From assembly GCA_965208965.1 (NCBI GenBank), contig OZ242384.1, positions 4,898,001 through 4,962,000 of the forward strand: a stretch of 64,000 bases of DNA, written 5' to 3'. Origin of the DNA: Bin5 sp965208965 (GTDB lineage Bacteria; Chloroflexota; Anaerolineae; Caldilineales; Caldilineaceae). A program made the position numbers and the translations under genes. The notes beneath the pieces are model-generated. The model ran no database searches. It saw only the letters and a list, made by a program, of their open reading frames with translations, and was not told where the DNA came from. This document shows, piece after piece, positions 18,402 through 26,825 of the stretch (position 1 is the first letter of the stretch; each line of letters opens with the position of its first letter).

Positions 18402-19028
18402 GTGACAGACTATTGTTTTGTCGCATCAGAACTAAAGCGCGCTTACGATGCCAAGGCTGAACAACGGGACAGAAACCCCATCCGAGAGTGGCAGAAAGAG
18501 CTTTGGGAACAGTACTTGCAGAACTTGAAGGAAGAGGATTTGACGTCGCTCCTGGAGATCGGCGCAGGGACAGGCCAGGCGGCCCTTTTCTTTCAAGGCG
18601 CAGGACTGAAGGTCGTGTGCACAGATCTTTCTCCGGAGATGGTCCGTCTGTGCCGGGAAAAGGGGCTGGAAGCATTCGAGATGGACTTTCTGAAGCTGGA
18701 TTTTCCAGACGGCCGTTTCGACTCACTGTTCGCCCAGAACTGTCTGCTACATGTGCCGAAAGAGGACTTCGCGGACGTCTTGCAGGAGATCCAAAGGGTC
18801 GTAAGGCCCGGAGGGTTGATTTTTATCGTAATGCATGGGGGTCGGAGCTTTGAAGGCGTACGGGAAGAGGACTTCTACGAGCCCAAACGCTTCTATGCGC
18901 TCTATGCGAATGACGAGTTGCGAAGGATTCTGGAACGCTTCTTTCTGATACTTTCCTTCCAGGCAATAGCGCGAGATGAGGAAAGCGCCGACTATAATCA
19001 GGCGATACTACTGCGCAACCGGCTATAG
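18402..19028 (+). CDS. Class I SAM-dependent methyltransferase
   Basis: 208 residues with a methyltransferase-11/25-like Rossmann core: motif I LLEIGAGTGQAALFF, acidic end of strand 2 VVCTDLSPEM, motif around DFPDGRFDSLFAQNCLLHV, and the post-core RPGGLIFIVMHGG. The target is unknown. GTG start at 18402, 24 bp after the phosphofructokinase stop, so probably in the same transcript; 18 bp separate it from the next gene. Confidence 0.85.
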   Translation: MTDYCFVASELKRAYDAKAEQRDRNPIREWQKELWEQYLQNLKEEDLTSLLEIGAGTGQAALFFQGAGLKVVCTDLSPEMVRLCREKGLEAFEMDFLKLDFPDGRFDSLFAQNCLLHVPKEDFADVLQEIQRVVRPGGLIFIVMHGGRSFEGVREEDFYEPKRFYALYANDELRRILERFFLILSFQAIARDEESADYNQAILLRNRL

Positions 19029-19046
19029 AAACGGGAGGCGGCACAG

Positions 19047-19481
19047 ATGACCGCCACTGTGCTCTTTCTCTGCACTGGAAATTATTACAGAAGTCGTTTT
19101 GCCGAGCACTTCTTCAACGAGCATGCCCGGCGACGGAAACTGGACTGGACGGCGAGCAGCCGCGGGCTGCAGCCTAGTCTGGAGAATCTGGGTTATATGT
19201 CCAGACATGCCCTGGACCGGCTACGCAAGCTCGGGATCGAGCCTCCCAACCCTGTCCGACTGCCAATGGACGTGCAGGCGTCAGATCTGACGGCGGCATC
19301 ACTCACGATCGCTATGAATGAGATCGAGCACCGACCTCTCATGGAGGCGCGGTTCCCCAAATGGACAGAGTGCGTCCGCTATTGGCAGATGTACGACCTG
19401 GATGTGGCGGACGCAGACTCGGGGCTGGCGGCGATTGAGAATGCTGTACTGGGGCTTATGGATGAACTCAGCGCACTTTGA
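19047..19481 (+). CDS. Low-molecular-weight protein-tyrosine-phosphatase-like protein
   Basis: 144 residues. The N-terminal P-loop CTGNYYRSR (Cys9-x5-Arg15) matches the LMW phosphatase/arsenate reductase signature, with the family's FAEHFFNEHA helix after it. The usual general-acid DP motif near the C-terminus is not clear; YWQMYDLDVADAD offers candidate aspartates. It could dephosphorylate protein tyrosine or act as an arsenate-reductase-like enzyme. Its last 14 bases overlap the end of the convergent quinone oxidoreductase gene. Confidence 0.8.
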   Translation: MTATVLFLCTGNYYRSRFAEHFFNEHARRRKLDWTASSRGLQPSLENLGYMSRHALDRLRKLGIEPPNPVRLPMDVQASDLTAASLTIAMNEIEHRPLMEARFPKWTECVRYWQMYDLDVADADSGLAAIENAVLGLMDELSAL

Positions 19482-20448
19482 GAACGATCTTGCCGATGTT
19501 TTCATAGGTGCGCATACGTTCATGGGCAGCGTGAGCATCGGCAACTGGCAACACTGTGTCGATAACGGGACGGATCAAGCCCTCTTCGATCTGGCCCCAG
19601 AACTGCTGTCGGAAGCGTCGGATGATTTCGGCTTTTTCCGCGACGGGCCGGGGGCGAAGAACTGAGCCGATCAGGCGCGCGCGTTTGCCCATGAGTTGCC
19701 TGATGTCAACCATTGCTTCTGAGCCTCCGAGCGTAGCGATGAACACGAGACGGCCCTTCACCTTCAGGAGGCCGATGTTCCTCTCCACGTACTCTGCCCC
19801 CACCATGTCGAGGACGACGTCGACACCTTCACCCTCGGTGTACTCCACGATTCGAGCTACGAAGTCTTCGGTCCGATAGTTGATCGCCAGGTCAGCGCCC
19901 TGGTCTTTACAGGTCTCCACTTTTTCAGGGCGTCCGGCCGTAGTGATGACTCGTCCCCCTGCGCCCTTGGCGAGCTGAATTGCGGCAGTTCCAACCCCGC
20001 TGGCTCCACCATGGATGAGAACTGTCTCCCCGGCTACGAAACCGGCTTCCATGAAGATATTGACGTATGCGGTCAGGTAGACCTCCGAGAGGCAGGCTGC
20101 TTCTTCGAATGACCAACCGGTTGGAATCGGAATCAGAAGCCGTTGGTCGACAGCTACGCGTTCGGCGTAACCGCCCCCGGCGAGCAGTGCGCAGACTCTG
20201 TCCCCGACCCGCCAACCTTCTACACCTGCGCCAAGTTCAAGGATTTCACCCGACATGTCCAGCCCCATGATATGCGGCGCGCCGGGGGGAGGGGGATAGT
20301 TGCCTTCGGCCTGAGACAGGTCGGCGCGATTGAGCGTTGTAGCATGGATGCGCACGAGCGCTTCGCCCGGCTTAGGTACGGGGTCATCCACTTCCCGCCA
20401 GACAAGCTGGGGGCCTGATTGCGTTTGTTCAACTTCGATTGCGTGCAT
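19468..20448 (-). CDS. NAD(P)H:quinone oxidoreductase (zeta-crystallin type, MDR family)
   Basis: 326-residue medium-chain dehydrogenase/reductase without zinc ligands. GroES-like N-terminal domain (PGEALVRIHATTLNRADLSQ, typical of QOR), Rossmann motif VLIHGGASGVGTAAIQLAK, and AINYRTEDF and VLDMVG downstream. It would reduce quinones or alpha,beta-unsaturated carbonyls with NADPH. Start ATG 20446-20448, preceded by AAGGAGC. Tail-to-tail overlap of 14 bp with the phosphatase gene. Confidence 0.92.
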   Translation of the reverse strand: MHAIEVEQTQSGPQLVWREVDDPVPKPGEALVRIHATTLNRADLSQAEGNYPPPPGAPHIMGLDMSGEILELGAGVEGWRVGDRVCALLAGGGYAERVAVDQRLLIPIPTGWSFEEAACLSEVYLTAYVNIFMEAGFVAGETVLIHGGASGVGTAAIQLAKGAGGRVITTAGRPEKVETCKDQGADLAINYRTEDFVARIVEYTEGEGVDVVLDMVGAEYVERNIGLLKVKGRLVFIATLGGSEAMVDIRQLMGKRARLIGSVLRPRPVAEKAEIIRRFRQQFWGQIEEGLIRPVIDTVLPVADAHAAHERMRTYENIGKIVLKVR

Positions 20449-20700
20449 GAAACAGCTCCTTCGTATGGCCGAGCTTCATTTTGTCTTGTGAAATGGGAAA
20501 TCCGACGAAATGTTGCGTTCTGGGGCTATTGGGATGTTGCAGGATCTGGCTGGACATCGATTGCAGTAGTCGTCACTCTCCGGGCTCTATCCGTCTAGTG
20601 GCCGATTCTCAGGATCCCCATAGAGAAGGCAATAGCTGAAAATCGCACAGGCGTTCTTTGCAGCAGTATAATTTATTGAGTTGAATCCCGATAAGGAGCC

Positions 20701-20720
20701 AAAGAGTCCGGACACTCTTT
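20701..20720. terminator. Candidate terminator hairpin
   Basis: AAAGAGT-6nt-ACTCTTT stem just past the stop of the enolase-superfamily gene (minus strand); no extended T run, so a weak call. The remainder of the 287-bp gap shows nothing else I recognise. Confidence 0.4.
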
Positions 20721-20735
20721 CCTCGGTGGTTTAGT

Positions 20736-21875
20736 CTACTGATAAGCCAGGGAGCCGTCAGGACGAATGAGGAACGGCCTGTGCCAGGAACGGCCGGGGC
20801 GTGCCGCGAGGGCATCCAGGTTCAGGTCGATGCCCAGGCCTGGGCGGTCGGGCAGCTCGAGGTAGCCGTCTATCAGTTTGACCGGTTCATCAACAATGTC
20901 TGCGCGGCTGCCTTCATCGGCCTTATACTCCAGTATCAGGAAATTCGAGGTGCTTGCGGAGAAGTGGACATTTACGGCGGTCGCAACCGGACCGCAAGGA
21001 TTGTGAGGGGCGACGCTGGCGTAGTGTACTTCGGCCATGGCGGCGATCTTTTTCATTTCCCAGAGGCCGCCGGTAATGCAGATATCGGGCTGAATTATGT
21101 CCACGGCGTGATGGCTCAACAACTCCCGAAATTCATGGCGGGTGAAAAGCATCTCGCCGGTGGCGATGGGAACGTTTACCTTGTGGCTGAGCTTTGCGAG
21201 GGCCTCATAGTTTTCCGGCCGCAGGGGCTCTTCCACGAAGAAAGGACGATAGGGAGCCACCACTTCGCAGAGCTGTGCGGCGCGACCTATTTCGAGGATG
21301 CGGGCGTGGGGATCGAGTCCGATGTCAATGTCGGGTCCGACCGCTTCACGCACGGCTTCGACACGCCTCTCGGTCTCGCGCAGAACGCGGTTCCAGGGCA
21401 TCTGGTGCCAGCCGGGAGGCATCGGACTCATCTTCAGTGCAGTGTAACCGTAGGTCTGGATGAGCCGAATGGCATCGTCTGCCGCCTCTTCAGGCGTATC
21501 GCCGCCGATGCTTTGGTAGACGCGAACGCGGTTGCGGGCTTTGCCTCCGATAAGCCTGTACACGGGCAGCCCGGCAGCCTTACCGGCAATGTCCCAAAGC
21601 GCGTGTTCGATACCGCTGATGGCGGCGTTTACGACCGAGCCGCCGGGAAAACGGCTGCCGGCGTACATGAGGTGATAGAGGCCTTCGATGTCGCGCGGAT
21701 CGCGGCCGGTCAGCCATTCTGCGAAATCATGAATGGCTGCGACGGTGGCGCCGTCGGGACCGCAGGAGAAAGGCTCGCCAACACCGTGGATTCCCTCGTC
21801 GGTATGGACGACGACGTAGGGTATCGAGCGGTTGGCCAGTTCGGTCAGGTGTGTGTCTATGCGAGTGATCTTCAT
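20736..21875 (-). CDS. Mandelate racemase/muconate lactonising family enzyme, galactonate-dehydratase-like
   Basis: 379-residue enolase-superfamily protein that should abstract the alpha-proton of a sugar acid and dehydrate it. The metal ligands are Asp188 (GLDPHAR), Glu215/216 (FVEEPL) and Glu241 (TGEMLF). His190 in DPH and His291 in APHNPCGP are the acid/base residues found in D-galactonate and related dehydratases rather than the Lys pair of muconate cycloisomerase. I start at the second ATG (21873-21875): AGGAG is 8 nt away from it but only 2 nt from the first ATG (21881). It stands alone on its strand; the substrate within the acid-sugar group is not determined. Confidence 0.87.
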   Translation of the reverse strand: MKITRIDTHLTELANRSIPYVVVHTDEGIHGVGEPFSCGPDGATVAAIHDFAEWLTGRDPRDIEGLYHLMYAGSRFPGGSVVNAAISGIEHALWDIAGKAAGLPVYRLIGGKARNRVRVYQSIGGDTPEEAADDAIRLIQTYGYTALKMSPMPPGWHQMPWNRVLRETERRVEAVREAVGPDIDIGLDPHARILEIGRAAQLCEVVAPYRPFFVEEPLRPENYEALAKLSHKVNVPIATGEMLFTRHEFRELLSHHAVDIIQPDICITGGLWEMKKIAAMAEVHYASVAPHNPCGPVATAVNVHFSASTSNFLILEYKADEGSRADIVDEPVKLIDGYLELPDRPGLGIDLNLDALAARPGRSWHRPFLIRPDGSLAYQ

Positions 21876-21950
21876 GGGCATTGCTCCTGTGGCGGATGGC
21901 AGGAATTATCGATGACTGCGCTCTCCGTGTCAAAACCTCAAATATACTGG

Positions 21951-21980
21951 GTGCATCCCAGTTTTAGGGCGAAGATGGTC
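21951..21980 (+). repeat. Short dispersed repeat, copy 1
   Basis: Begins GTGCATCCCAG and continues with TTTTAGGGCGAAGATGG. Shares the GCATCCC head and a GGGCGAA-like centre with the copies at 50426, 50838 and 22482. Confidence 0.45.
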
Positions 21981-22481
21981 AGACAGGGATTTCATGCCAA
22001 CTCCTGCATCTTCGGACTCCCCTCCCGTCTCCTCAGCCCCCGTTCCATGATGTCGTCGAAACTTGCCCCAGGCTGCTCCCGTCACCATGACCAAAGCAGC
22101 TTGCGCATCCCGGACTTTTCGCGCTGATCACACAAGAAATGGCGGTTTCAGCCCAGGCAAAAGCTCGGCCCCATTTGGCAAGACATAAAGTATAAAATAT
22201 CGTACATCCCCCACCTAAATGCGGACAAAACAGGACAAAACACGAAATCGTCCTCAAATCACTCACCCTTGAGCCCTTGAATCGAACGGCCCCCCGACCC
22301 TTGTCAAGAAAGCAGTTTGCACACGCAATCTGCCTGCCCGCGCACCGCCAGGCCCGCCGCAAATCTCGAGTAACCACTGACTACTGCCATTCTGACTTCT
22401 GCAGTTCCGCCTAGCTCATGCCCTGCGTCTGTCCAAAAGACCATTAACAGTTTCACCGACCGTTGCGGTATATTCCCGCCA

Positions 22482-22511
22482 GACTGTTCCCACCCCAAAT
22501 CCGGGATGCAC
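22482..22511 (-). repeat. Short dispersed repeat, copy 2
   Basis: On the minus strand GTGCATCCCG followed by GATTTGGGGTGGGAACAG; the latter 18 bases recur exactly at 50311-50328. Confidence 0.7.
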
Positions 22512-22528
22512 ATTTTTTTCGGTCCTAA

Positions 22529-22557
22529 TTGACTTTTCGCTACTGCTATGTTTTGAT
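22529..22557 (+). promoter_or_regulatory. Putative promoter of the SpoIIE-like phosphatase gene
   Basis: TTGACT (22529-22534), 17-bp spacer, TTTGAT (22552-22557), 140 bp ahead of the start. The repeat copy at 22482-22511 lies immediately upstream of the -35 box. Confidence 0.5.
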
Positions 22558-22696
22558 GGCGAGCATATGGGAAACCAGTACTAAATTCCTCTTCTGGCGG
22601 ACACGAGCGAGTCACTTGCCTCACTCATCGACTTAAATTCGCTGCCGGAAGAGAAGGGTGGAAAGACACCCCCTCACTGGGAGGCCCCGCCAAGCG

Positions 22697-23434
22697 ATGA
22701 AAAGAATCGAGATTCAAGTCGCGGTTGCCAAGGTGTCAAAGTACGCCTCCAGCGAAAGCGGAGATACGGTTGAGGTCGTGGAACGTCCTCACGGGGGAAT
22801 CAGCATCATTGTTTCGGACGGTCAGCGGAGTGGACGCAGCGCGAAAGCTATCAGCAACGTAGTGGCAAGGAAGGCGATGAGCCTGATTGCTGAAGGGGTG
22901 CGTGACGGCGCGGTGGCTCGTGCCACGCACGACTATTTGCGCACGAATCGAGGCGGAAAGGTCAGCGCGGAGTTAGTCATTGCGAGCGTTGACCTGGTTA
23001 CCGAGACTCTGGTTCTGAGCCGTAACAGCCGCTGTCCTGTATTGGTGCAAAGGGACGGCGGGACGGAGTGGTTGAATGAAGATTGCGACGCCATTGGCAT
23101 TTATCGAAATACGAAACCCAGTATAGTTGAACTCCCTCTCGTACCCGGACTGATTGCGGTCGTCTTTACCGATGGGATATGGAGCGCGGGGCATCGCAGC
23201 GGAGGGGCTATGGATGTGGCCGGTGCGGCGAGATTGAACGATGGCGGCCAGGCGGGTGGCGAATATACCGCGGGGGAATATGGCGCCAAAGAGATTGCCG
23301 ATCGCGTCCTGGAAGCGGCACTGGAATTGGACAAAAGACGGCCCAGGGACGACTCGACCGTATTGGTCATCAAGGTTGGATCGCATCAGCGGGAACAGAT
23401 AGTCCGCCGTATGGAGATATCACTGCCCATTTAG
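22697..23434 (+). CDS. SpoIIE/RsbU-type PP2C serine phosphatase domain protein
   Basis: 245 residues consisting of one PPM/SpoIIE phosphatase domain. The aspartate motifs that bind two metal ions are present: VSDGQRSGRS near the N-terminus, VVFTDGIWSAGH in the middle and RDDSTVLVIKV near the end. Such proteins dephosphorylate anti-anti-sigma factors or other regulators, but no partner kinase or STAS protein is adjacent. ATG 22697 is taken as start; GTG 22658, with GGAAGAGAAGG upstream, would add 13 residues. A small P-loop protein follows 61 bp later. Confidence 0.78.
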   Translation: MKRIEIQVAVAKVSKYASSESGDTVEVVERPHGGISIIVSDGQRSGRSAKAISNVVARKAMSLIAEGVRDGAVARATHDYLRTNRGGKVSAELVIASVDLVTETLVLSRNSRCPVLVQRDGGTEWLNEDCDAIGIYRNTKPSIVELPLVPGLIAVVFTDGIWSAGHRSGGAMDVAGAARLNDGGQAGGEYTAGEYGAKEIADRVLEAALELDKRRPRDDSTVLVIKVGSHQREQIVRRMEISLPI

Positions 23435-23495
23435 GGCCTCGCCTACAGCATGGGATATAGCGTGATTCTTACTGACCGCCAATAGGGGCGGCCAA

Positions 23496-23912
23496 ATGAA
23501 TCTGGACCTTGTCAAAATCGTTGGTGTCAGCGCGGCCGGTAAGTCTACTTTGGTGGCCGGCTTGAGGGAGTTGGGCTACAATGCTCGCCCCGTTGCGCAG
23601 GAGCACAGCCAGGTGCCTGACATGTGGCAGCGTATCAGGCCGCCCAACTGGCTGATACTTCTGGATGCAGATCTGACGGCGCAAGATGAGAGACGTCCGG
23701 ACGTCAGTTGGGATGAGCCTTGGCGGCGGATTGAACTGGAACGTCTTGCGCACGCGCGCAGCCATGCGGATCTCGTCATCGATACCAGCAATCTCTCCCC
23801 GGAAAACGTTTTGAAACAGGCGACTGATTTTCTGCGCGTGAGCAGAGTAGAAGCGGCTCCCGGACCGCTCGCGGCGTTGCCGCAAACGGGCAGCGTTTGG
23901 CGCCAGAATTGA
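23496..23912 (+). CDS. Small P-loop NTPase/kinase-like protein
   Basis: 138 residues with a Walker A GVSAAGKST at about 10-18 and a possible Walker B LILLDAD at 53-59; the later segment ADLVIDTSNLSPENV resembles the end of small nucleotide kinases or the AAA_33/zeta-toxin-like group. I cannot assign a substrate. It begins 61 bp after the phosphatase gene with AGGGGCGG as SD, so the two are likely expressed together. Confidence 0.65.
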   Translation: MNLDLVKIVGVSAAGKSTLVAGLRELGYNARPVAQEHSQVPDMWQRIRPPNWLILLDADLTAQDERRPDVSWDEPWRRIELERLAHARSHADLVIDTSNLSPENVLKQATDFLRVSRVEAAPGPLAALPQTGSVWRQN

Positions 23913-23932
23913 CGACCAGACCTGCAAAAATG

Positions 23933-23961
23933 TTGACAATGCTGCATTCGCGTGCTATATC
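23933..23961 (+). promoter_or_regulatory. Strong promoter ahead of the DinB gene
   Basis: TTGACA (23933-23938), 17-bp spacer, TATATC (23956-23961). It would give a leader of about 150 nt before the DinB-family start. Confidence 0.7.
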
Positions 23962-24117
23962 TTCCCAGCGGACGCTGCGGGCGCCGATCATGAGGGGATG
24001 AAGCGCGCCAAGTCACTTCGCACACCCCGCACACCTCTCTACATTCGCCGGCGCGACTCAAACAGAAGATCTGCGATTTCTCGTATTTTCACGCCATGAT
24101 CACAGAGGATCACGCCT

Positions 24118-24609
24118 ATGTCTGTTCATTCCGTCGAGAGGCTTTTTGCCTACAACAAATGGGCCTGGAACCGGGTCTTCCCCTGCTTGGCCGCGCTTCC
24201 GGAAGAGGAGTACTTTGCCGAACGCCCCTTTTTCTGGGAGTCGTTGCATGGATTGGCCGCTCACGGCTACGGTGCTGAGCTGGCATGGTTGCAGAGGATA
24301 GGCGGAAAGAGCCCTTCGAAACTGCCGGCCGCATCAGAATTTGCTTCATTCGCCGAACTGAGGGACGCATGGGAGTCTCTTTGGACCGAGTGGCAGGAGT
24401 TTGTTGGCTCGTTGACGGTCAGCAGGCTGGAAGACTCTCTTCAGTACCGCAACACAGAAGGGGAGGAATTCGAAATAAGGATGGATGATGTTCTGCGGCA
24501 CGTGTTCAACCATGCGACAGAGCACCGCAGCCAGATGACTCCAGTACTTGCCCAGTTGGGGCATCCGACGGAGCCCCTCGACTTTGGTCGCTTCGCCGCG
24601 ACAAATTGA
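24118..24609 (+). CDS. DinB-family protein
   Basis: 163-residue four-helix-bundle protein of the DinB/YfiT-like metalloenzyme superfamily. The three expected metal histidines appear to be in GLAAHGYGAE and in VFNHATEHRSQM. Some relatives are thiol-dependent transferases or hydrolases; function here is unknown. Start ATG 24118 with GAGG eight bases upstream. It precedes the inositol cluster by 45 bp and could be co-transcribed with it, although it has no known role there. Confidence 0.82.
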   Translation: MSVHSVERLFAYNKWAWNRVFPCLAALPEEEYFAERPFFWESLHGLAAHGYGAELAWLQRIGGKSPSKLPAASEFASFAELRDAWESLWTEWQEFVGSLTVSRLEDSLQYRNTEGEEFEIRMDDVLRHVFNHATEHRSQMTPVLAQLGHPTEPLDFGRFAATN

Positions 24610-24654
24610 CGTTGAGAACCGGACTCCCGCTCGAACTGAGGAAAGAAGGTGAGA

Positions 24655-25542
24655 ATGCGATACACTGCTGATAACGTGCTGATTAAGCCAGAGGCCGACG
24701 GCAAGGATCGGGAATTGATTCTTTCAGTGACCCCGCAAAGTGCCGGCTGGGACTACATTTCGTTTCAGGCGAGGCGGTTGGGGGTTGGAGCGGCATGGTC
24801 CTTCGATACGGGCGAAAACGAGTTTGCCTTTGTCAATCTTAGCGGACGCTACCGAGTCGAAAGTAACCGAGGTACCTGGGCCGGGATTGGCGGACGGGCG
24901 GATGTTTTCAGCGGCGGAGCGCACGCACTTTATTTGCCGCGTCGGACGAGTCTGACAGTCACTGCAGAAGAGGCTGGCGAGTTTGCTGTCACGTGGGTGC
25001 CGACGTCCGAAGAAAACGAACCTTGGTTGATCAGGCCGCAAGATGTGGAGATCAGTATACGGGGCGGCGACAACGTCAGCCGCCAGATCAATGATCTGCT
25101 GCCTCCCGGGTCACCGGTCCACAGGATCGTGTTGGTCGAAGTCTATACGCCCAGCGGCAATTGGAGCAGCTATCCGCCGCACAAGCACGATGTTCATATC
25201 GAAGACGACGCGGGTAATTTGATTGAAGCCGATCTGGAGGAGGTCTATTTCTATCATATAGACCGGCCTGAAGGATATGCCTACCAGAGAGTATATACCG
25301 ACGAGAACTCGCCGACGCACGCCGCGGGCAATCCGGTCGACGCGCTGGTCCGGGTTGGTCACAACGAGGCGGTTCTGGTACCGGAGGGTTATCATCCTGT
25401 AGTCAGCATGCCCGGATATACGACATACTACCTGAATGTACTGGCGGGCAGCGCTCAGAGTCTGGCCAACCAGGAGGATCCGGATTACGGTTGGGTGAAA
25501 GAGAAGTATAGCGGCGTAGACAAAAGATTGCCGCTGTACTGA
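24655..25542 (+). CDS. iolB: 5-deoxy-glucuronate isomerase
   Basis: Converts 5-deoxy-D-glucuronate, the product of IolD, to 2-deoxy-5-keto-D-gluconate in the cytoplasm. 295 residues of the two-cupin KduI/IolB family; the metal-binding segment WSSYPPHKHD and the later EEVYFYHIDRPEGYAYQRVY are diagnostic. I use ATG 24655 (AAGGTG upstream); GTG 24649 is an alternative. First gene of the inositol catabolic run. Confidence 0.93.
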   Translation: MRYTADNVLIKPEADGKDRELILSVTPQSAGWDYISFQARRLGVGAAWSFDTGENEFAFVNLSGRYRVESNRGTWAGIGGRADVFSGGAHALYLPRRTSLTVTAEEAGEFAVTWVPTSEENEPWLIRPQDVEISIRGGDNVSRQINDLLPPGSPVHRIVLVEVYTPSGNWSSYPPHKHDVHIEDDAGNLIEADLEEVYFYHIDRPEGYAYQRVYTDENSPTHAAGNPVDALVRVGHNEAVLVPEGYHPVVSMPGYTTYYLNVLAGSAQSLANQEDPDYGWVKEKYSGVDKRLPLY

Positions 25543-25613
25543 ATCAGGACAGCCCGCACGAAGGTGGTGAAAGGCTAAGTGACTCCCGGACGTATTCAGA
25601 GGAAGCCTAGAAG

Positions 25614-26639
25614 ATGACAACTGAAAACACAGCCAGAACTTACGACTCACTGCACATGGGCCGTTCTTCAATCGACCTTTACAGCAATGACGTCGGCGCC
25701 CCATTTGCGGAAATCGGCAGTTTCGCGGCCTATGTCGGCGGTTCTCCGACGAACATTAGTGTAGGCGGGGCGCGTTTGGGCCTCAAGACGGCGCTCGTAA
25801 CCGGTCTGGGTGAGGACCCTGTGGGGGACTTCATCGCTGACTTTCTGGAAAAGGAAGGCGTCGATTTCAGTTTCAGCCCGCGCAAACCGGGGCACCGCAC
25901 CAGCGCGGTCGTTCTCGGCATTGAGCCTCCTGACAAATTCCCCCTGGTCTACTACAGGGAAAACTGTGCCGACATCGAGCTGACGATTGACGACGTGCTG
26001 GCTGCCCCTGTTGCCGATGCGAAGGTCTTTCAGTTTGCAGGTACGAACCTCAGCAAGGAGCCGAGCCGCAGCTCTACCATGTTTGGTGCGGAGTATTCGC
26101 AACAAGTGGGAACGACAGTCATTTTCGACCTGGATTTTCGGCCCGATCAGTGGCATGACCCGCGTGCGTTTGGCGTTGTCGCCCGCTCTGTGCTTCCCAA
26201 CGTTGACGTCGTAATCGGGACGGAGGATGAGATCAACGCGGCAGTGCTAAGCGATGCCAGTCAGATGTCGCTGACGCACTCACAGGTGTCCGATGCGAAG
26301 GTAGAAGGAGACGTAAAAGCGGCCATAGAATGGCTTCTGCAGCTGGGGCCGAAAGCAGTAGTGGAAAAGGTGGGCGCGCTTGGTTCACGTGTACACCTGG
26401 CGGGAGGAGAGGTCCTTGAGGCGCACGGTTTGCCGGTCGAGATTTACAACATTCTGGGGGCTGGCGATGCTTTCGGGGCCGGCTTCATCTACGGATTCGT
26501 GAACGACTGGGGCTGGCAGCGGTCGGCGCGGCTGGGCAATGCCTGCGGTGCGATGGTGGTGCTGGCGCACGGGTGCGCGAACTTCATGCCGACGCTCGAT
26601 GAGGTTATGGCGTTTGTCGAGGAGCGGGGCGGGTTTTAG
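25614..26639 (+). CDS. iolC: 5-dehydro-2-deoxygluconokinase
   Basis: pfkB/ribokinase-family kinase (341 residues) that phosphorylates 2-deoxy-5-keto-gluconate to its 6-phosphate. N-terminal substrate segment GRSSIDLYSNDVGAPF, GGSPTNISVGGARLG, and the C-terminal signature NILGAGDAFGAGFIYG with the catalytic Asp. IolC-specific traits include FPLVYYRENCADIEL. It follows iolB by 71 bp. Its product is normally cleaved by IolJ, which is not in this window. Confidence 0.93.
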   Translation: MTTENTARTYDSLHMGRSSIDLYSNDVGAPFAEIGSFAAYVGGSPTNISVGGARLGLKTALVTGLGEDPVGDFIADFLEKEGVDFSFSPRKPGHRTSAVVLGIEPPDKFPLVYYRENCADIELTIDDVLAAPVADAKVFQFAGTNLSKEPSRSSTMFGAEYSQQVGTTVIFDLDFRPDQWHDPRAFGVVARSVLPNVDVVIGTEDEINAAVLSDASQMSLTHSQVSDAKVEGDVKAAIEWLLQLGPKAVVEKVGALGSRVHLAGGEVLEAHGLPVEIYNILGAGDAFGAGFIYGFVNDWGWQRSARLGNACGAMVVLAHGCANFMPTLDEVMAFVEERGGF

Positions 26640-26825
26640 AAGGTTGAGCGGTGCCCCGATCGAATTTGTCACTTTCCGCTCTCGACCCTAGGCAGGGCAG
26701 CAGGAAAGAAGCCATTGCTGCGGCGCCAACAACAAGCGCTGCGCTCGATGGATTGCCCTATTGACGGCCTGCGAAATCGACTCACAATTATTTGGACTCT
26801 GACTACCCAATTCGAGGAAATAACC

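Larger units (their letters stand above)
21876..22696. other. Repeat-bearing intergenic region upstream of the phosphatase gene
   Basis: 820 bp, no credible gene. Contains several copies of a GCATCCC-type short repeat (see the repeat entries), a tandem 10-bp repeat GGACAAAACA x2 near 22223-22242, and an AT-rich patch ATAAAGTATAAAATAT (about 22185-22200). Composition and short open frames here look non-coding. Confidence 0.6.

Noticed and set aside
20781..22127. 448-codon open frame on the plus strand
   Set aside because: It is antisense to the galactonate-dehydratase-like gene, has no family similarity, and reflects the codon bias of the real gene.
22265..22345. Possible tRNA on the minus strand (GTTCGATTC near 22276)
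   Set aside because: The T-loop-like string has no pairing T-stem, anticodon arm or acceptor stem.
22304..22624. 106-codon minus-strand frame in the 22-kb intergenic region
   Set aside because: It spans the repeat copy and the promoter of the phosphatase gene; no domain or SD.
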